From Neglectibacter timonensis (GTDB lineage Bacteria > Bacillota > Clostridia > Oscillospirales > Acutalibacteraceae), in the NCBI RefSeq assembly GCF_900048895.1, contig NZ_LT160639.1, positions 253,001 to 317,000 of the forward strand: a DNA stretch of 64,000 nucleotides. Reading direction: 5' to 3'. Shown here in pieces: positions 35,741 through 45,134 of the stretch (position 1 is its first letter; the number at the start of each line of letters is the position of its first letter). The notes beneath the pieces were generated by a model. That model saw only the letters and a list, made by a program, of their open reading frames with translations, was not told where the DNA came from and ran no database searches. The position numbers and the translations under genes were made by a program.

Positions 35741-36598
35741 TTGGCTTTTGCAGAATTCAATTTTTATTCCAAATCGCTGCAAATGGACGTACAGGTTTCC
35801 CTGATTCTTCCTGAAAAGGTACAGGGGGTGGGGTCTGCCCCGGCAATTCGGTACGGGAATTTCCCAGTGCTGTATCTTCTGCACGGTACCTCCGGTGACC
35901 ATACAGATTGGGAACGTTGGACCTCTATTGAGCGCTATGCCGCAAAAAAAGGCCTGGCTGTGGTGATGCCTGCGGCACAGCTTTCGGCCTATACCAACAT
36001 GGTTCATGGAGAACGTTATTTTGACTATATCGCTTACGAACTTCCAGAAAAAATCAGCAAGCTGCTGCCAATCTCCTGCTGCCGTGAAGATACATATCTT
36101 TGTGGACTTTCCATGGGAGGATACGGCGCCTTGAAAATCGGGCTGACCCTTCCGGAGAATTACGCCGCAATCGGCACGCTTTCCAACGGAAACCACGCTT
36201 ATATGGCCGCCGGAAAAGTGGGGTCGGATATGGAGAAGCTCTTCCAAAGCCCTTTGGGAGAAGCCATGCGCAACCGCTTCCAGCTTTGCTGGGGATGGAC
36301 TCCCGAACACCCTGTTCCCGTCGTCGGGACAGACCAGGATATCTTTTGGCTGGCCCAAAAAAATCTGGATGAAAAAAGAAAGCTTCCGGATATCTTCGCT
36401 GCCTGCGGAAAAGAGGATCATAATTACTCCATGGCATCCGATGTAAGAAAATATTTCGAAGGCCTCCCAGGGAATCCCTACCGCTATCAATATCAGGAGG
36501 AACACGGCGGCCATACGTGGGAATTCTGGGACAAATGGATACAGGTATTTCTAGACTGGCTGCCAATGAAAGGGGAGGAATCGCCTCATGAATATTGA
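35741..36598 (+). CDS. Esterase, tributyrin esterase (EstA)-like, TTG start
   Basis: 285-residue serine esterase of PF00756 (S-formylglutathione hydrolase/cinnamoyl esterase fold). The oxyanion motif LLHGTSGDHTDW is at 47-57, the nucleophile S124 in GLSMGGYGAL, the acid probably D226 in GKEDH and the base H258 in EEHGGHTWEFWD. TTG at 35741 is the start: AAAGGAGG lies 8 bases upstream and no ATG gives the family N-terminus. It begins 1 base after the pseudo-esterase stop. No signal peptide, so it hydrolyses an imported ester in the cytoplasm. Confidence 0.9.
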   Translation: MAFAEFNFYSKSLQMDVQVSLILPEKVQGVGSAPAIRYGNFPVLYLLHGTSGDHTDWERWTSIERYAAKKGLAVVMPAAQLSAYTNMVHGERYFDYIAYELPEKISKLLPISCCREDTYLCGLSMGGYGALKIGLTLPENYAAIGTLSNGNHAYMAAGKVGSDMEKLFQSPLGEAMRNRFQLCWGWTPEHPVPVVGTDQDIFWLAQKNLDEKRKLPDIFAACGKEDHNYSMASDVRKYFEGLPGNPYRYQYQEEHGGHTWEFWDKWIQVFLDWLPMKGEESPHEY

Positions 36599-37565
36599 CG
36601 CCCATTTTCACTGCATTCCTCCCGAGTACCTATCCTGCCTGCGAAACAGCGGACGCTCCCTATTTCGGGAGACTCTGATTGAAAACGGTGCAGAACGCCG
36701 CATTCAAACAGCTGCCGGTTCCTTTCCTGTTCCTGACACCTTTACCCACCCAGACGCCGTTTTAAGACATATGGATTCCATGAAATTGGACAAGGCTTTC
36801 CTTTCCGTCCCTCCGTTCTTATTTGGATATGAGCGCTCCGTGCCGGAAGGGATTCTCCTATCCCAAACGCTGAATCAGTGGATTCTGAATCTATCCGCCC
36901 AATTTCCGGACAGGCTGCTCCCCATGGGAAATCTCCCCATGCAGGATACTGAAGCCGCTATGGAAGAACTGCAGCGCTGCAGCGAGCAGGGAATGCGTTT
37001 TTTTCAGATCGGCAGTTCCATGGAGGGACACCTATATGATGAAGAAAGATTTTTACCTTTCTTTCAGGAATGTAGTCGACGGAAAGCGGTCCTCCTGCTG
37101 CATCCCTATTACTCCGGCCGCGGAGAATGGGCTTCCCGCTACTATCTTTCCAATCTCTGCGGGTACCCAATGGAGACAACTTTCGGATGTATCTCCATGA
37201 TCTTTGGCGGAGTATTCGACCATGCGCCTAACTTACGGATTATTGCCTGTCATGGTGGAGGGGCTTTCCCCTATCTTTTCGGCCGGTTTTGCCACGGCTA
37301 TCAGATGCGGAACGAACCAAAATCGTGCTGTCTCCGTTCGCCAGAATTTTACCTGAAGCATTTCTATTTTGATACAATGATTTTCCGTCGTGAACAGCTC
37401 CGCTTTCTCGTGGAATTCGCTGGCGCCGGCCATGTGGTGCTGGGCACTGATCACGGCTTCGATATGGGAATGGAAAACCCGGTAGACTTCGTCAAATCGG
37501 CAGGCTTTTCGTCAGAAGACACTCAAAAAATATTGGGAGAAAATTTACTTTCTCTTCTTTCTTAA
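36588..37565 (+). CDS. ACMSD-like amidohydrolase family protein
   Basis: 325 residues of the amidohydrolase_2 family (PF04909), which includes aminocarboxymuconate-semialdehyde and gamma-resorcylate decarboxylases. The metal site is complete: H6 and H8 in DAHFHCIP, His of LLHPYYSG, His of IIACHGGGAF and Asp of VVLGTDHGFD. It overlaps the esterase by 11 bases. Next to an esterase this suggests decarboxylation or hydrolysis of an acid released from an ester, but the substrate is not determined. Confidence 0.88.
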   Translation: MNIDAHFHCIPPEYLSCLRNSGRSLFRETLIENGAERRIQTAAGSFPVPDTFTHPDAVLRHMDSMKLDKAFLSVPPFLFGYERSVPEGILLSQTLNQWILNLSAQFPDRLLPMGNLPMQDTEAAMEELQRCSEQGMRFFQIGSSMEGHLYDEERFLPFFQECSRRKAVLLLHPYYSGRGEWASRYYLSNLCGYPMETTFGCISMIFGGVFDHAPNLRIIACHGGGAFPYLFGRFCHGYQMRNEPKSCCLRSPEFYLKHFYFDTMIFRREQLRFLVEFAGAGHVVLGTDHGFDMGMENPVDFVKSAGFSSEDTQKILGENLLSLLS

Positions 37566-37632
37566 AGTTCAACTCCAGCCGTCTTCCTTGCTTATCCGCT
37601 AAAACAATCCCGTTATCAATAGGAGGTGTCCT

Positions 37633-39171
37633 ATGAAAACAAGAGTATTAGCTGCTGTTTTGTCCCTGATGCTTCTTTCAGGCTGCGTCAGCCAAAATGG
37701 AGGTCTCACAGAAAATCGAAAAAATGAATTATCCTCTTCCAGCGAAGTTTCCGGTTCCTCTGAAAAGGTCAATTTCGATGAAGCCCCCTATGAGATCAAT
37801 TATCTTTATCTGGTCGCCCAGGAAGGCTCCAACCAAAGCAAAGTGGCCCAAGCGGTCAACGACCTGGCCATGAAGGAACTCAACATGACCGTAAAGCTGA
37901 TTCCCATGACATTTGGCACTTACAACAGTCAAATTTCCATGATGCTGGCCGCCAACGAACCTCTAGATATCTTTTTGGCTGCCTCCAACCAGTTCTCAAC
38001 CTACATTGACTCCCAGTATCTGGTCAACTGTGCCGACTACTTGACATATTTGCCGGACGCGCTTGCGGTTTTGGGAGAGGACGCCTATGCCGGATATCTC
38101 GGTGACTTTCTTGTAGGGTTTTCCGTCATGAAGGAACGCGCCTACCCAGCCGGTCTGGTCGTGCGAAAGGACATTTTTGACGGGCTGGGCTACAGGACGG
38201 ATGATTTCAGCGTTACCACCGAGGATTATTCCAGCTTTGACCAGATCACTGAGCTGTTTGCCAAGGTTAAAGAGGCGTACCCCAGTATGGTCTGCCTGGA
38301 CGGCACCTCCATTATGGGACTGCAGCAGTACTCCTATATGGACAACATGGGAAGCAATTTCGGCGTATTGGAGAATTACGGGCAGTCCACTGTGGTCACC
38401 AACTGGTATGAGTCTGAACAGTTTAAGTTTTTTTGCACACTGGGCAGAGAATGGTTTACAAAGGGCTATTCCTCTCAGGATATCGCAGTCAATCAAGATT
38501 CCGGCGAGATCAAAATGAAAGCTGGAAACTGCTTTTCCTTTATCACAAATGTCAAACCCAACACTGCCGTTGAAAAACTGGCGCAAACCGGCTATGAGGT
38601 GGAAGTTCTCTATCTCAGTGATATTATGAAAAACACCAACGCGGTAAACGCCTCTCTGCTCTGTATCGCCAATGCCTCCAAAGACCCGGCGAAGGCGGCG
38701 CGATTTTTAAATTGGACTTACCAAAGCGGCGAATTCAACGATTTGATCAATTGGGGGATCAAAGGGGAAGACTGGATTGAAACAGAAGACGGGATGGCAG
38801 CTTATCCTGAAGGCGTAACCGCTTCCAGCGTAGGCTACCACAACGATTTTGGATTCGTCTATCCCAACCAGTTTGCAGGGCACGCCTGGCAGGGGAATCC
38901 TCCTGACATCTGGAAACAATATCAGCAATACAACTCCGGTCTGATGGTCTCAAAGGCCTATGGATTCACCTTTAATTCCACGCCTGTAGCCACAGAGGAG
39001 GCACAGCTCAATTCTGTGGAAGATCAGTATAAGAAGGATCTCGCTTTCGGGGCTGTTGAAACTGACGAAGCCCTGAAAGACTTCAACGAAGCTCTGTACG
39101 CAGCCGGGTTGCAGACTGTGATAGAAGAAAAACAACAGCAGCTGGATGCTTGGTTGGCTGAAAACAACTAA
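37633..39171 (+). CDS. Extracellular solute-binding lipoprotein (first copy)
   Basis: 512 residues with a lipoprotein signal (MKTRVLAAVLSLMLLSGC, lipid-modified C18), a Ser-rich linker and a type-1 solute-binding fold of the DUF3502/LplA-like kind seen with oligosaccharide importers. Long blocks are identical to the second copy downstream (for example VNQDSGEIKMKAGNCFS, NSTPVATEEAQLNSV in near-identical form). AGGAGG lies 6 bases before the ATG. It follows the amidohydrolase by 67 bases with no visible promoter. No permease or ATPase lies nearby. Confidence 0.9.
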   Translation: MKTRVLAAVLSLMLLSGCVSQNGGLTENRKNELSSSSEVSGSSEKVNFDEAPYEINYLYLVAQEGSNQSKVAQAVNDLAMKELNMTVKLIPMTFGTYNSQISMMLAANEPLDIFLAASNQFSTYIDSQYLVNCADYLTYLPDALAVLGEDAYAGYLGDFLVGFSVMKERAYPAGLVVRKDIFDGLGYRTDDFSVTTEDYSSFDQITELFAKVKEAYPSMVCLDGTSIMGLQQYSYMDNMGSNFGVLENYGQSTVVTNWYESEQFKFFCTLGREWFTKGYSSQDIAVNQDSGEIKMKAGNCFSFITNVKPNTAVEKLAQTGYEVEVLYLSDIMKNTNAVNASLLCIANASKDPAKAARFLNWTYQSGEFNDLINWGIKGEDWIETEDGMAAYPEGVTASSVGYHNDFGFVYPNQFAGHAWQGNPPDIWKQYQQYNSGLMVSKAYGFTFNSTPVATEEAQLNSVEDQYKKDLAFGAVETDEALKDFNEALYAAGLQTVIEEKQQQLDAWLAENN

Positions 39172-39190
39172 CTAAAATAAAAAATACAAG

Positions 39191-39232
39191 AAAAGAACCG
39201 AAGCAATTTTTATATGCTGCTTCGGTTCTTTT
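39191..39232. terminator. Bidirectional terminator between the binding protein and hppA
   Basis: AAAAGAACCGAAGCA and TGCTTCGGTTCTTTT form a perfect 15-base stem flanked by A and T runs on both sides. It closes the plus-strand operon and the minus-strand hppA gene. Confidence 0.85.
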
Positions 39233-39251
39233 CATCTTAACTACCTGACCG

Positions 39252-41369
39252 TTATAACATAGAAAACCGCACGATCACTGCTGCAAAGACTATTGCCACC
39301 ATAGAGAGCAGTTTGATCAGGATGTTGATCGAGGGACCGGACGTATCCTTGAAGGGATCCCCAACCGTGTCGCCCACCACGGCGGCCTTGTGCTGATCGC
39401 TTCCTTTTCCGCCGTGTTCGCCGCCCTCGATATACTTCTTGGCGTTGTCCCAGGCCCCGCCGGCATTTGCCATCATGACCGCCAGGATAAAGCCGCTGAC
39501 GGTGGCTCCGGCCAGCATGCCGGCCACGCCGTTGACTCCCAGCACAATTCCCACCAGGATAGGGGCCGCCACAGCGATAACAGCAGGAGGCAGCATTTCT
39601 TTCTGGGCGGAGCGCGTACAGATATCCACACAAGTTTCATAGTCAGGCTCTGCCCTGCCGTCCATCAGGCCCGTGATTTCCCGGAACTGCCGGCGGACCT
39701 CTTGTACAATGCTTTGGGCGGAACGTCCCACCGCGCTCATAGTCATCGCCGCAAACAGGAACGGCAGCACTCCGCCGAGAAACAGGCCTACCAGCACAGG
39801 AGGATTTGTGATATCCAGATTGAAAGCAAAGTCCGGCGCGATAAATTTCACCTGCACGATAAAGGAAGCAATCAGCGCCAGAGCCGTCAAGGCTGCTGAG
39901 GCAATGGCGAACCCTTTTCCCGTGGCGGCTGTGGTATTTCCCAGGGAGTCCAACGCGTCGGTGCGCTCACGCACTTCCTCGCCCAGACCGGCCATCTCCG
40001 CAATTCCGCCGGCATTATCCGCCACCGGGCCGTAAGCATCTGTTGCCAGGGTGATACCCAAAGTGGAAAGCATGCCCACTGCTGATATCCCCACTCCATA
40101 TAGCCCTTCATCAAAGGATTGAGCGCCGCCCGACACGAAGTAACTCACCAATACGGAAACGCCCACAATCACCACCGGCAGCACTGTGGAAAGCATACCC
40201 AGGGAGAGCCCGCTGATGATAACGGTGCCGGCCCCCGTCTCTGAAGACCCAGCCAGATTTTTGGTGGGACGGTAGGAGGCGGAAGTGTAGTACTCGGTAA
40301 AAAATCCGATTAGAATACCTGCCAGCAGACCAGAGAGTACGGCAAAGTAGAACCCCACATACTTGCTGCCAAGTCCAAACCAGATCAGCGGGAACGCCGC
40401 CACAGCCACCAGCGCGGCGCTGATCCACGTGCCGCGCCGCAGGGCTGACAGCAGCTCCCGCTGGGTAGCGCCTTCCTTAGTCCGGACAAAAAAAGTTCCT
40501 ACGATGGACGCAAGAATACCCACTGCAGCCATTACCATGGGAATGGTGATGCCGGCAAAACCCAGACCAGCTGCTACGGCCAGGGCGCCGGTGGAGAGGA
40601 TGGATCCCACATAGGATTCATAAAGATCTGCGCCCATTCCGGCTACATCCCCCACATTGTCGCCCACATTGTCTGCAATGACAGCAGGATTACGCGGGTC
40701 ATCCTCGGGGATTCCGGCCTCGACCTTCCCCACCAGATCGGCACCCACATCGGCCGCTTTGGTAAAGATGCCTCCGCCCACACGGGCGAACAGGGCCATT
40801 ACAGAGGCGCCCATACCAAAGGTGAGCATGGCCGCCGCCACCGCCTGCGATTTTGCCTCTTCCAAAGCCTGCCCTGCAGCCAGTATCAGGTGCGCCGGGT
40901 CGCCATACCAGAACTGTAGAAAATAATACCACAGGGAGATATAAAGAAGACCCAGTCCCACTACGACAAACCCCATCACGGAGCCTGCGGAGAAAGCAGC
41001 GCGCAGGCCCTTATTCAGGCCTTCCTGCGCTGCATTGGCCGTCCTCGCATTGGCCGAGGTGGCAATTTTCATGCCAATAAAGCCGGAAAGGCCGGAAAAA
41101 AAGCCGCCGGTCAGAAATGCGAAGGGAACAAAAAAGGAAAGGAACCCAAAGAATGCCAAAAGCAAAAGGATGAGAAACAACGTGGCAAAGAAGACCGCTA
41201 CACCCAGATACTGCCGTCTGAGATAGGCATTTGCTCCCCGCCTTACAGCCAGGGATATTTTTTTCATCTGGTCGTTTCCCTCGGGAAGCTTCAATACCCG
41301 CCTTGCCATAACAAAGGCAAAAACCAGAGCACTCAGAGCGCCTATGGGCGCCAACAGCGTCAACAACAT
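39252..41369 (-). CDS. hppA: Membrane-integral pyrophosphatase (potassium-dependent type)
   Basis: Couples pyrophosphate hydrolysis to sodium or proton export. About 705 residues and 15-16 helices. The substrate motifs are present: [20 protein letters not shown] near 215-235 and [16 protein letters not shown] near 670. At the cation-selectivity site the sequence is [10 protein letters not shown], with Ala where potassium-independent enzymes have Lys, so it should need potassium. Whether it pumps sodium or protons cannot be settled by eye. It is a single gene on the minus strand, inserted between the two binding-protein genes. Confidence 0.95.
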   Translation of the reverse strand: MLLTLLAPIGALSALVFAFVMARRVLKLPEGNDQMKKISLAVRRGANAYLRRQYLGVAVFFATLFLILLLLAFFGFLSFFVPFAFLTGGFFSGLSGFIGMKIATSANARTANAAQEGLNKGLRAAFSAGSVMGFVVVGLGLLYISLWYYFLQFWYGDPAHLILAAGQALEEAKSQAVAAAMLTFGMGASVMALFARVGGGIFTKAADVGADLVGKVEAGIPEDDPRNPAVIADNVGDNVGDVAGMGADLYESYVGSILSTGALAVAAGLGFAGITIPMVMAAVGILASIVGTFFVRTKEGATQRELLSALRRGTWISAALVAVAAFPLIWFGLGSKYVGFYFAVLSGLLAGILIGFFTEYYTSASYRPTKNLAGSSETGAGTVIISGLSLGMLSTVLPVVIVGVSVLVSYFVSGGAQSFDEGLYGVGISAVGMLSTLGITLATDAYGPVADNAGGIAEMAGLGEEVRERTDALDSLGNTTAATGKGFAIASAALTALALIASFIVQVKFIAPDFAFNLDITNPPVLVGLFLGGVLPFLFAAMTMSAVGRSAQSIVQEVRRQFREITGLMDGRAEPDYETCVDICTRSAQKEMLPPAVIAVAAPILVGIVLGVNGVAGMLAGATVSGFILAVMMANAGGAWDNAKKYIEGGEHGGKGSDQHKAAVVGDTVGDPFKDTSGPSINILIKLLSMVAIVFAAVIVRFSML

Positions 41370-41556
41370 AAAAATCCCCTCCTGCTGTCAAAGTATGGCT
41401 TTGGCAAAAATTTTAGTAGCGAAAATTCAAAATCCAAATTGTATTGGTATTATATCTAAAAGTTTTCCATAATTAATTTGGATTCAGTTTCATATTACTC
41501 CTTCTTTTTCTAAAATTCAAGCGTTTCCCACATGTTTTCCAACTGCTTTTACCAGC

Positions 41557-43155
41557 TCATTCGGCTCCTCTCCATTTTTCCCCGGCAGAGAGAGAATTTT
41601 TCCGGTACTCGTTCGGAGAAACACCGGTCCTTTTCCGGAATAGATAGGAAAAATAGGAAAAATTATCATATCCCACCCGCTGAGCCACTTCATTAATGGG
41701 CAGTTCTGCCTGCAGCAGCAACTTTTTGGCTTCCTGAATCCGGCATTCATGCAGATAGGCTCCAATCGACATCCCCACTTCTTTTTTAAACAGCCGTGCC
41801 AGATAATCCGCATTCAGATATACCAGTTTTGCCATAGAGGCACAAGTAATCTCTTCTCCAAGGTGCGCGCCTATATATTCCTGTACCTGCCCCGTTACAG
41901 ATTTTGCATGTGCCGACCGGCGCAGGGAGCTGCAGGCAGTGGCGACCAAAAAGGATAGATACCGCTTCATACCGGCAGAAGAGGACAGCGCTCGCTGATA
42001 GCGCCTGTCATACTCCACATTTGAAAATATTTCTCCGGCATTTCTACCCCGTTCCTTTAAAACGCTGTGAACCATCTGGGTGATATCCAGGCGCAGCGAT
42101 TTCAGCACATTTTTGTCGACTTGAGAATGTGCGATCAATTCATCGAAATACCGAAAAATCTGCCGGATCAGCTCTTCCCCATTTCCCGCTGAAAGCAGCA
42201 GCTCCCATTCACCTAACTGCGGGAGGATGCAGCTAAGTTCTCTGACGCTGTGTTCTCCCTTGCTATGGACGCCGCTCTTAGCCGCCGCATCATCTTCACA
42301 AAACAGCAAAAGCTCTGATGCCGCCTGTCTGATCCCATCCAGGGAAATAAAGCAATCATAGTAACAACTGAGCACAGCGGAGAGATGACACTGTACACAG
42401 CCGCACATCTTCCTGCAAAGTTCCGGGATACACTGTTCTGAGAATCCCTCCTGCTGAGACAATACCACGCACCAGACATCGTCTGTACGGCGAAATACAG
42501 CCTCCAGATGGACGTTTTTTTGTTCCCCAAAAATCTCTTCTGCCATATTTTGAAAGGCATACCGCTTCCATGCAGGCAGTTCCTCCTCTTCCCGCAGTGC
42601 CAGGAAACAAAGGGAAAAACGATCTTCCTTCCGGTAGGGAAGCAGTTCCCTTTCTGCCGTCTTAAGCAGGGCCGCTTCCGCTTCTGTTCCCCGTACTGCA
42701 GCGTTCCAAAAATTTCGTGCAGCCTCTCCGCACGACTGTACCCATCGCTGGCCAAACTTCCGGTAATTCCGTTCGCTTTTCAGCCGCTGCGCCTCCTGCA
42801 CGGCGGCGCCGATCCGTTCCTGCAGCGCCGGATAGTAGATGGGCTTCAGGAAATAATCGAAACTGTGTAGTTCGACAGCCTTTTGCGCATAGTTGAAATC
42901 CGCATAGACCGTACAGAATAGCATGACGATTTCCAATCTCCGCTCCCTAACCCACTGCATCAGCTCCAGCCCCGATTCTCCCGGCATCTCAATATCCGTC
43001 ACCATCACGTCCACCTCACACCGGGACAGCAGTTCCTTGGCATGCCCGGCATCCTGGGAGGTATAAACCGTATCAACACCGATGACATCAAAATTCACAG
43101 CGTTCAAAATACCGTTCAAAACATCAAATTCATCATCCACCAGCAAAAGATTCAT
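41557..43155 (-). CDS. YesN-type response regulator with AraC DNA-binding domain
   Basis: 532 residues: receiver at 1-120 with D54 in MVTDIEMPGESG, a poorly conserved linker of about 300 residues, and a C-terminal AraC pair of helix-turn-helix motifs (ITCASMAKLVYLNADYLARLFK and INEVAQRVGYDNFSYFSYLFRK, in parts). ATG at 43155 follows AAAGGA by 8 bases. It overlaps the sensor gene by 23 bases. YesN-type regulators typically switch on sugar-binding protein and importer genes, which fits the binding-protein gene just across the divergent promoter region. Confidence 0.93.
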   Translation of the reverse strand: MNLLLVDDEFDVLNGILNAVNFDVIGVDTVYTSQDAGHAKELLSRCEVDVMVTDIEMPGESGLELMQWVRERRLEIVMLFCTVYADFNYAQKAVELHSFDYFLKPIYYPALQERIGAAVQEAQRLKSERNYRKFGQRWVQSCGEAARNFWNAAVRGTEAEAALLKTAERELLPYRKEDRFSLCFLALREEEELPAWKRYAFQNMAEEIFGEQKNVHLEAVFRRTDDVWCVVLSQQEGFSEQCIPELCRKMCGCVQCHLSAVLSCYYDCFISLDGIRQAASELLLFCEDDAAAKSGVHSKGEHSVRELSCILPQLGEWELLLSAGNGEELIRQIFRYFDELIAHSQVDKNVLKSLRLDITQMVHSVLKERGRNAGEIFSNVEYDRRYQRALSSSAGMKRYLSFLVATACSSLRRSAHAKSVTGQVQEYIGAHLGEEITCASMAKLVYLNADYLARLFKKEVGMSIGAYLHECRIQEAKKLLLQAELPINEVAQRVGYDNFSYFSYLFRKRTGVSPNEYRKNSLSAGEKWRGAE

Positions 43156-44926
43156 CGATTCCGTCCTTTCCCAAACCGGTAGGGGCAGCTTTTCTTTCCC
43201 CCGGCCTGAAGTCATTTTTGCTTTTAACAGGAGTCTGCCGGACCGGGATGACCGTATAAACCCCCGCGCCTGCTTCCGTATTGTAAAATTCCAGCCGGAA
43301 ATGGCTGCCATAGAGCAGGGAAAGCCGCTTATAGATATTGTGAAGCCCTACATGCTTCCGGCCTCCGCTGAGTTTTGGTTCGTCACCGGCATTCAACTCT
43401 TCCAGATTTTGTTCGGAAAAGCCGGGGCCGTTATCCAGCACAAACAGCTCCAGAGCGGGTTCCCCTTCTAGAACTGCTTTTCCGGCCTTCAGGGAAACGC
43501 ATATGCCCTGCTGTCTCACCCCCGCGTGCTTTAGCGAATTTTCCACAAACGTCATCAGTAGCAGCGGCGGGATTTCCAAAGACAGCAAGTCCTCCGGAAT
43601 ATCCTCCTTCACCTTATTTTCCGTTCTCCGCCGGATGTTTTGAATCTCTACATATTCCCGCACCATGGCGCATTCCGTTTCCAGCGGAACCACACTGAAT
43701 CCATCGGTAAACAAATACCGCACATAGTTGGAAAGCTTCATACAGAACATTTGAATCCTTTCATAATCTTCCGCCTGGGACATGCTGAAGATTATGCTGA
43801 AACAGTTAAGAAAAAAGTGAGGCTTGATCTGCAACTGATAATATTCCAGTTCTGTCCGTGCCAAGGTCAGCTTTTCCTCATAAAAATCTATTTTTAGGGC
43901 GTTGAGCTGCCGCTCCAGAGAATCGAAAGCTTCCAGCGCTCCATTCAGTTCAGAAAAACCGTGCCGTTTGGTGTTTTTCCGCAGCGCTGTATATTCATCA
44001 ATCCGATCGCGGAATTGCCGGAAAGGGATCTCAATATAATGGTGAAAATAATGGAAAGTATACCCAGAAAACAGGAGCAGAATCAGCAAAACACTGCAGA
44101 GAAACCCCGCCAGAAGCAACAGGTTTCCACGGTCCGCATAGGGAGTATCCGCGATCGCCAGCCGCAGGTTGGCCCGGTTCATGTCATAGATGCCGCAAAA
44201 TCCGCTTTTTTCAGCGGCAGCTTCATTCTCACCCAAGGAGATCCCTAACTCCCACAGCTGTGTATCACCCAAAACCGGGACATTCTCTTCATCGACCAGC
44301 ACGTAAAAACCCTGTTCGGTCAAAACCACATCCAAAAGTGCAGAAAAAAGACTGTCACAGGCAATCCATGCCGCAGCAAAATTGCTTTTGTCAGAATAGT
44401 ATTGTACGAGATACGGCCTTTCCTCCACCAAAATGCAATTCCAGCTTAAGCTGTGTCCTCTGTTTTCTCCGGTGAGAAACCTCGCTTTCAGCCGGCTCTG
44501 GATTTCGTCACATTCCCGATAAGGCACATCAGAGGAATAATGCCACACAGAGGTTTCGCTGCTTCGTTCAAAAAAGAAGAAGCTGAAATCCTCCGCCCAG
44601 TAATTTCCCTGGTAGGCAAATTCCTCTGAAAGGCCCCGGGCCGCCACATTCCGGTCGTGAACGCGCTGCGCCGCGCCGATGGTGCTCGCTTGCACGTTAC
44701 CCATCAAAACCTCCGTAAGATAGAAATTCGCCGTAAGAAGACGCCGGTTCGCCTCCGACAGCTGCTCTTGAATCGCTGTGTCCAGACGCTCTGTCGCGGC
44801 CTTTTGCGTATCGTACACAGAGTACAGCAAAAAGAAAATGCCCGCCGACAGTATAAGCAAGACCAAAATCGTAAGCACCAGCAACACTTTCCGTAAGGAT
44901 GGCGTTATGTACCTTCCATTTTTCAC
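43133..44926 (-). CDS. YesM-type sensor histidine kinase
   Basis: About 597 residues. A first helix near residues 12-38, a large extracytoplasmic domain of about 230 residues, a second helix (LLLLAGFLCSVLLILLLFSG), then the His_kinase box (PF06580: YQLQIKPHFFLNCFSIIFS) and an ATPase with ENSLKHAGV and DNGPGF. GTG at 44926 is preferred because GGGGGAG is 7 bases upstream; an ATG at 44944 has no ribosome site. The large sensor domain suggests detection of an external sugar-like ligand or of a loaded binding protein. Confidence 0.92.
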   Translation of the reverse strand: MKNGRYITPSLRKVLLVLTILVLLILSAGIFFLLYSVYDTQKAATERLDTAIQEQLSEANRRLLTANFYLTEVLMGNVQASTIGAAQRVHDRNVAARGLSEEFAYQGNYWAEDFSFFFFERSSETSVWHYSSDVPYRECDEIQSRLKARFLTGENRGHSLSWNCILVEERPYLVQYYSDKSNFAAAWIACDSLFSALLDVVLTEQGFYVLVDEENVPVLGDTQLWELGISLGENEAAAEKSGFCGIYDMNRANLRLAIADTPYADRGNLLLLAGFLCSVLLILLLFSGYTFHYFHHYIEIPFRQFRDRIDEYTALRKNTKRHGFSELNGALEAFDSLERQLNALKIDFYEEKLTLARTELEYYQLQIKPHFFLNCFSIIFSMSQAEDYERIQMFCMKLSNYVRYLFTDGFSVVPLETECAMVREYVEIQNIRRRTENKVKEDIPEDLLSLEIPPLLLMTFVENSLKHAGVRQQGICVSLKAGKAVLEGEPALELFVLDNGPGFSEQNLEELNAGDEPKLSGGRKHVGLHNIYKRLSLLYGSHFRLEFYNTEAGAGVYTVIPVRQTPVKSKNDFRPGERKAAPTGLGKDGIDESFAGG

Positions 44927-44967
44927 TTTCACTCTCCCCCTCATCGAACGTCGTGATCATCCGTTTC

Positions 44968-44996
44968 ATCTTACCGAAATAGGAGGAAAAGTGCAA
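44968..44996 (-). promoter_or_regulatory. Putative promoter of the YesM/YesN operon
   Basis: Minus strand TTGCAC (44996-44991), 17 bases, TAAGAT (44973-44968). The start would be near 44961, about 35 bases before the GTG at 44926, which also supports that start. Confidence 0.55.
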
Positions 44997-45062
44997 GATA
45001 TCACACCCGCAAAAACAGGCGCTATGTCGAATTTTCGATAATAGTAGTACGTTTTTTTATAT

Positions 45063-45088
45063 ATTTCGTTCCTTTATTTCGTTATGAT
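45063..45088 (+). promoter_or_regulatory. Direct repeats and -10 before the second binding-protein gene
   Basis: ATTTCGTT occurs at 45063-45070 and again at 45076-45083, 13 bases apart, directly before a TATGAT -10 (45083-45088). There is no -35 hexamer, so the repeats may be the binding sites of an activator, most simply the divergent YesN-type regulator. Confidence 0.4.
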
Positions 45089-45134
45089 AAAGCTACTGAA
45101 TACAAATTCTGAACCTTAGAGGAGGACAATGACA

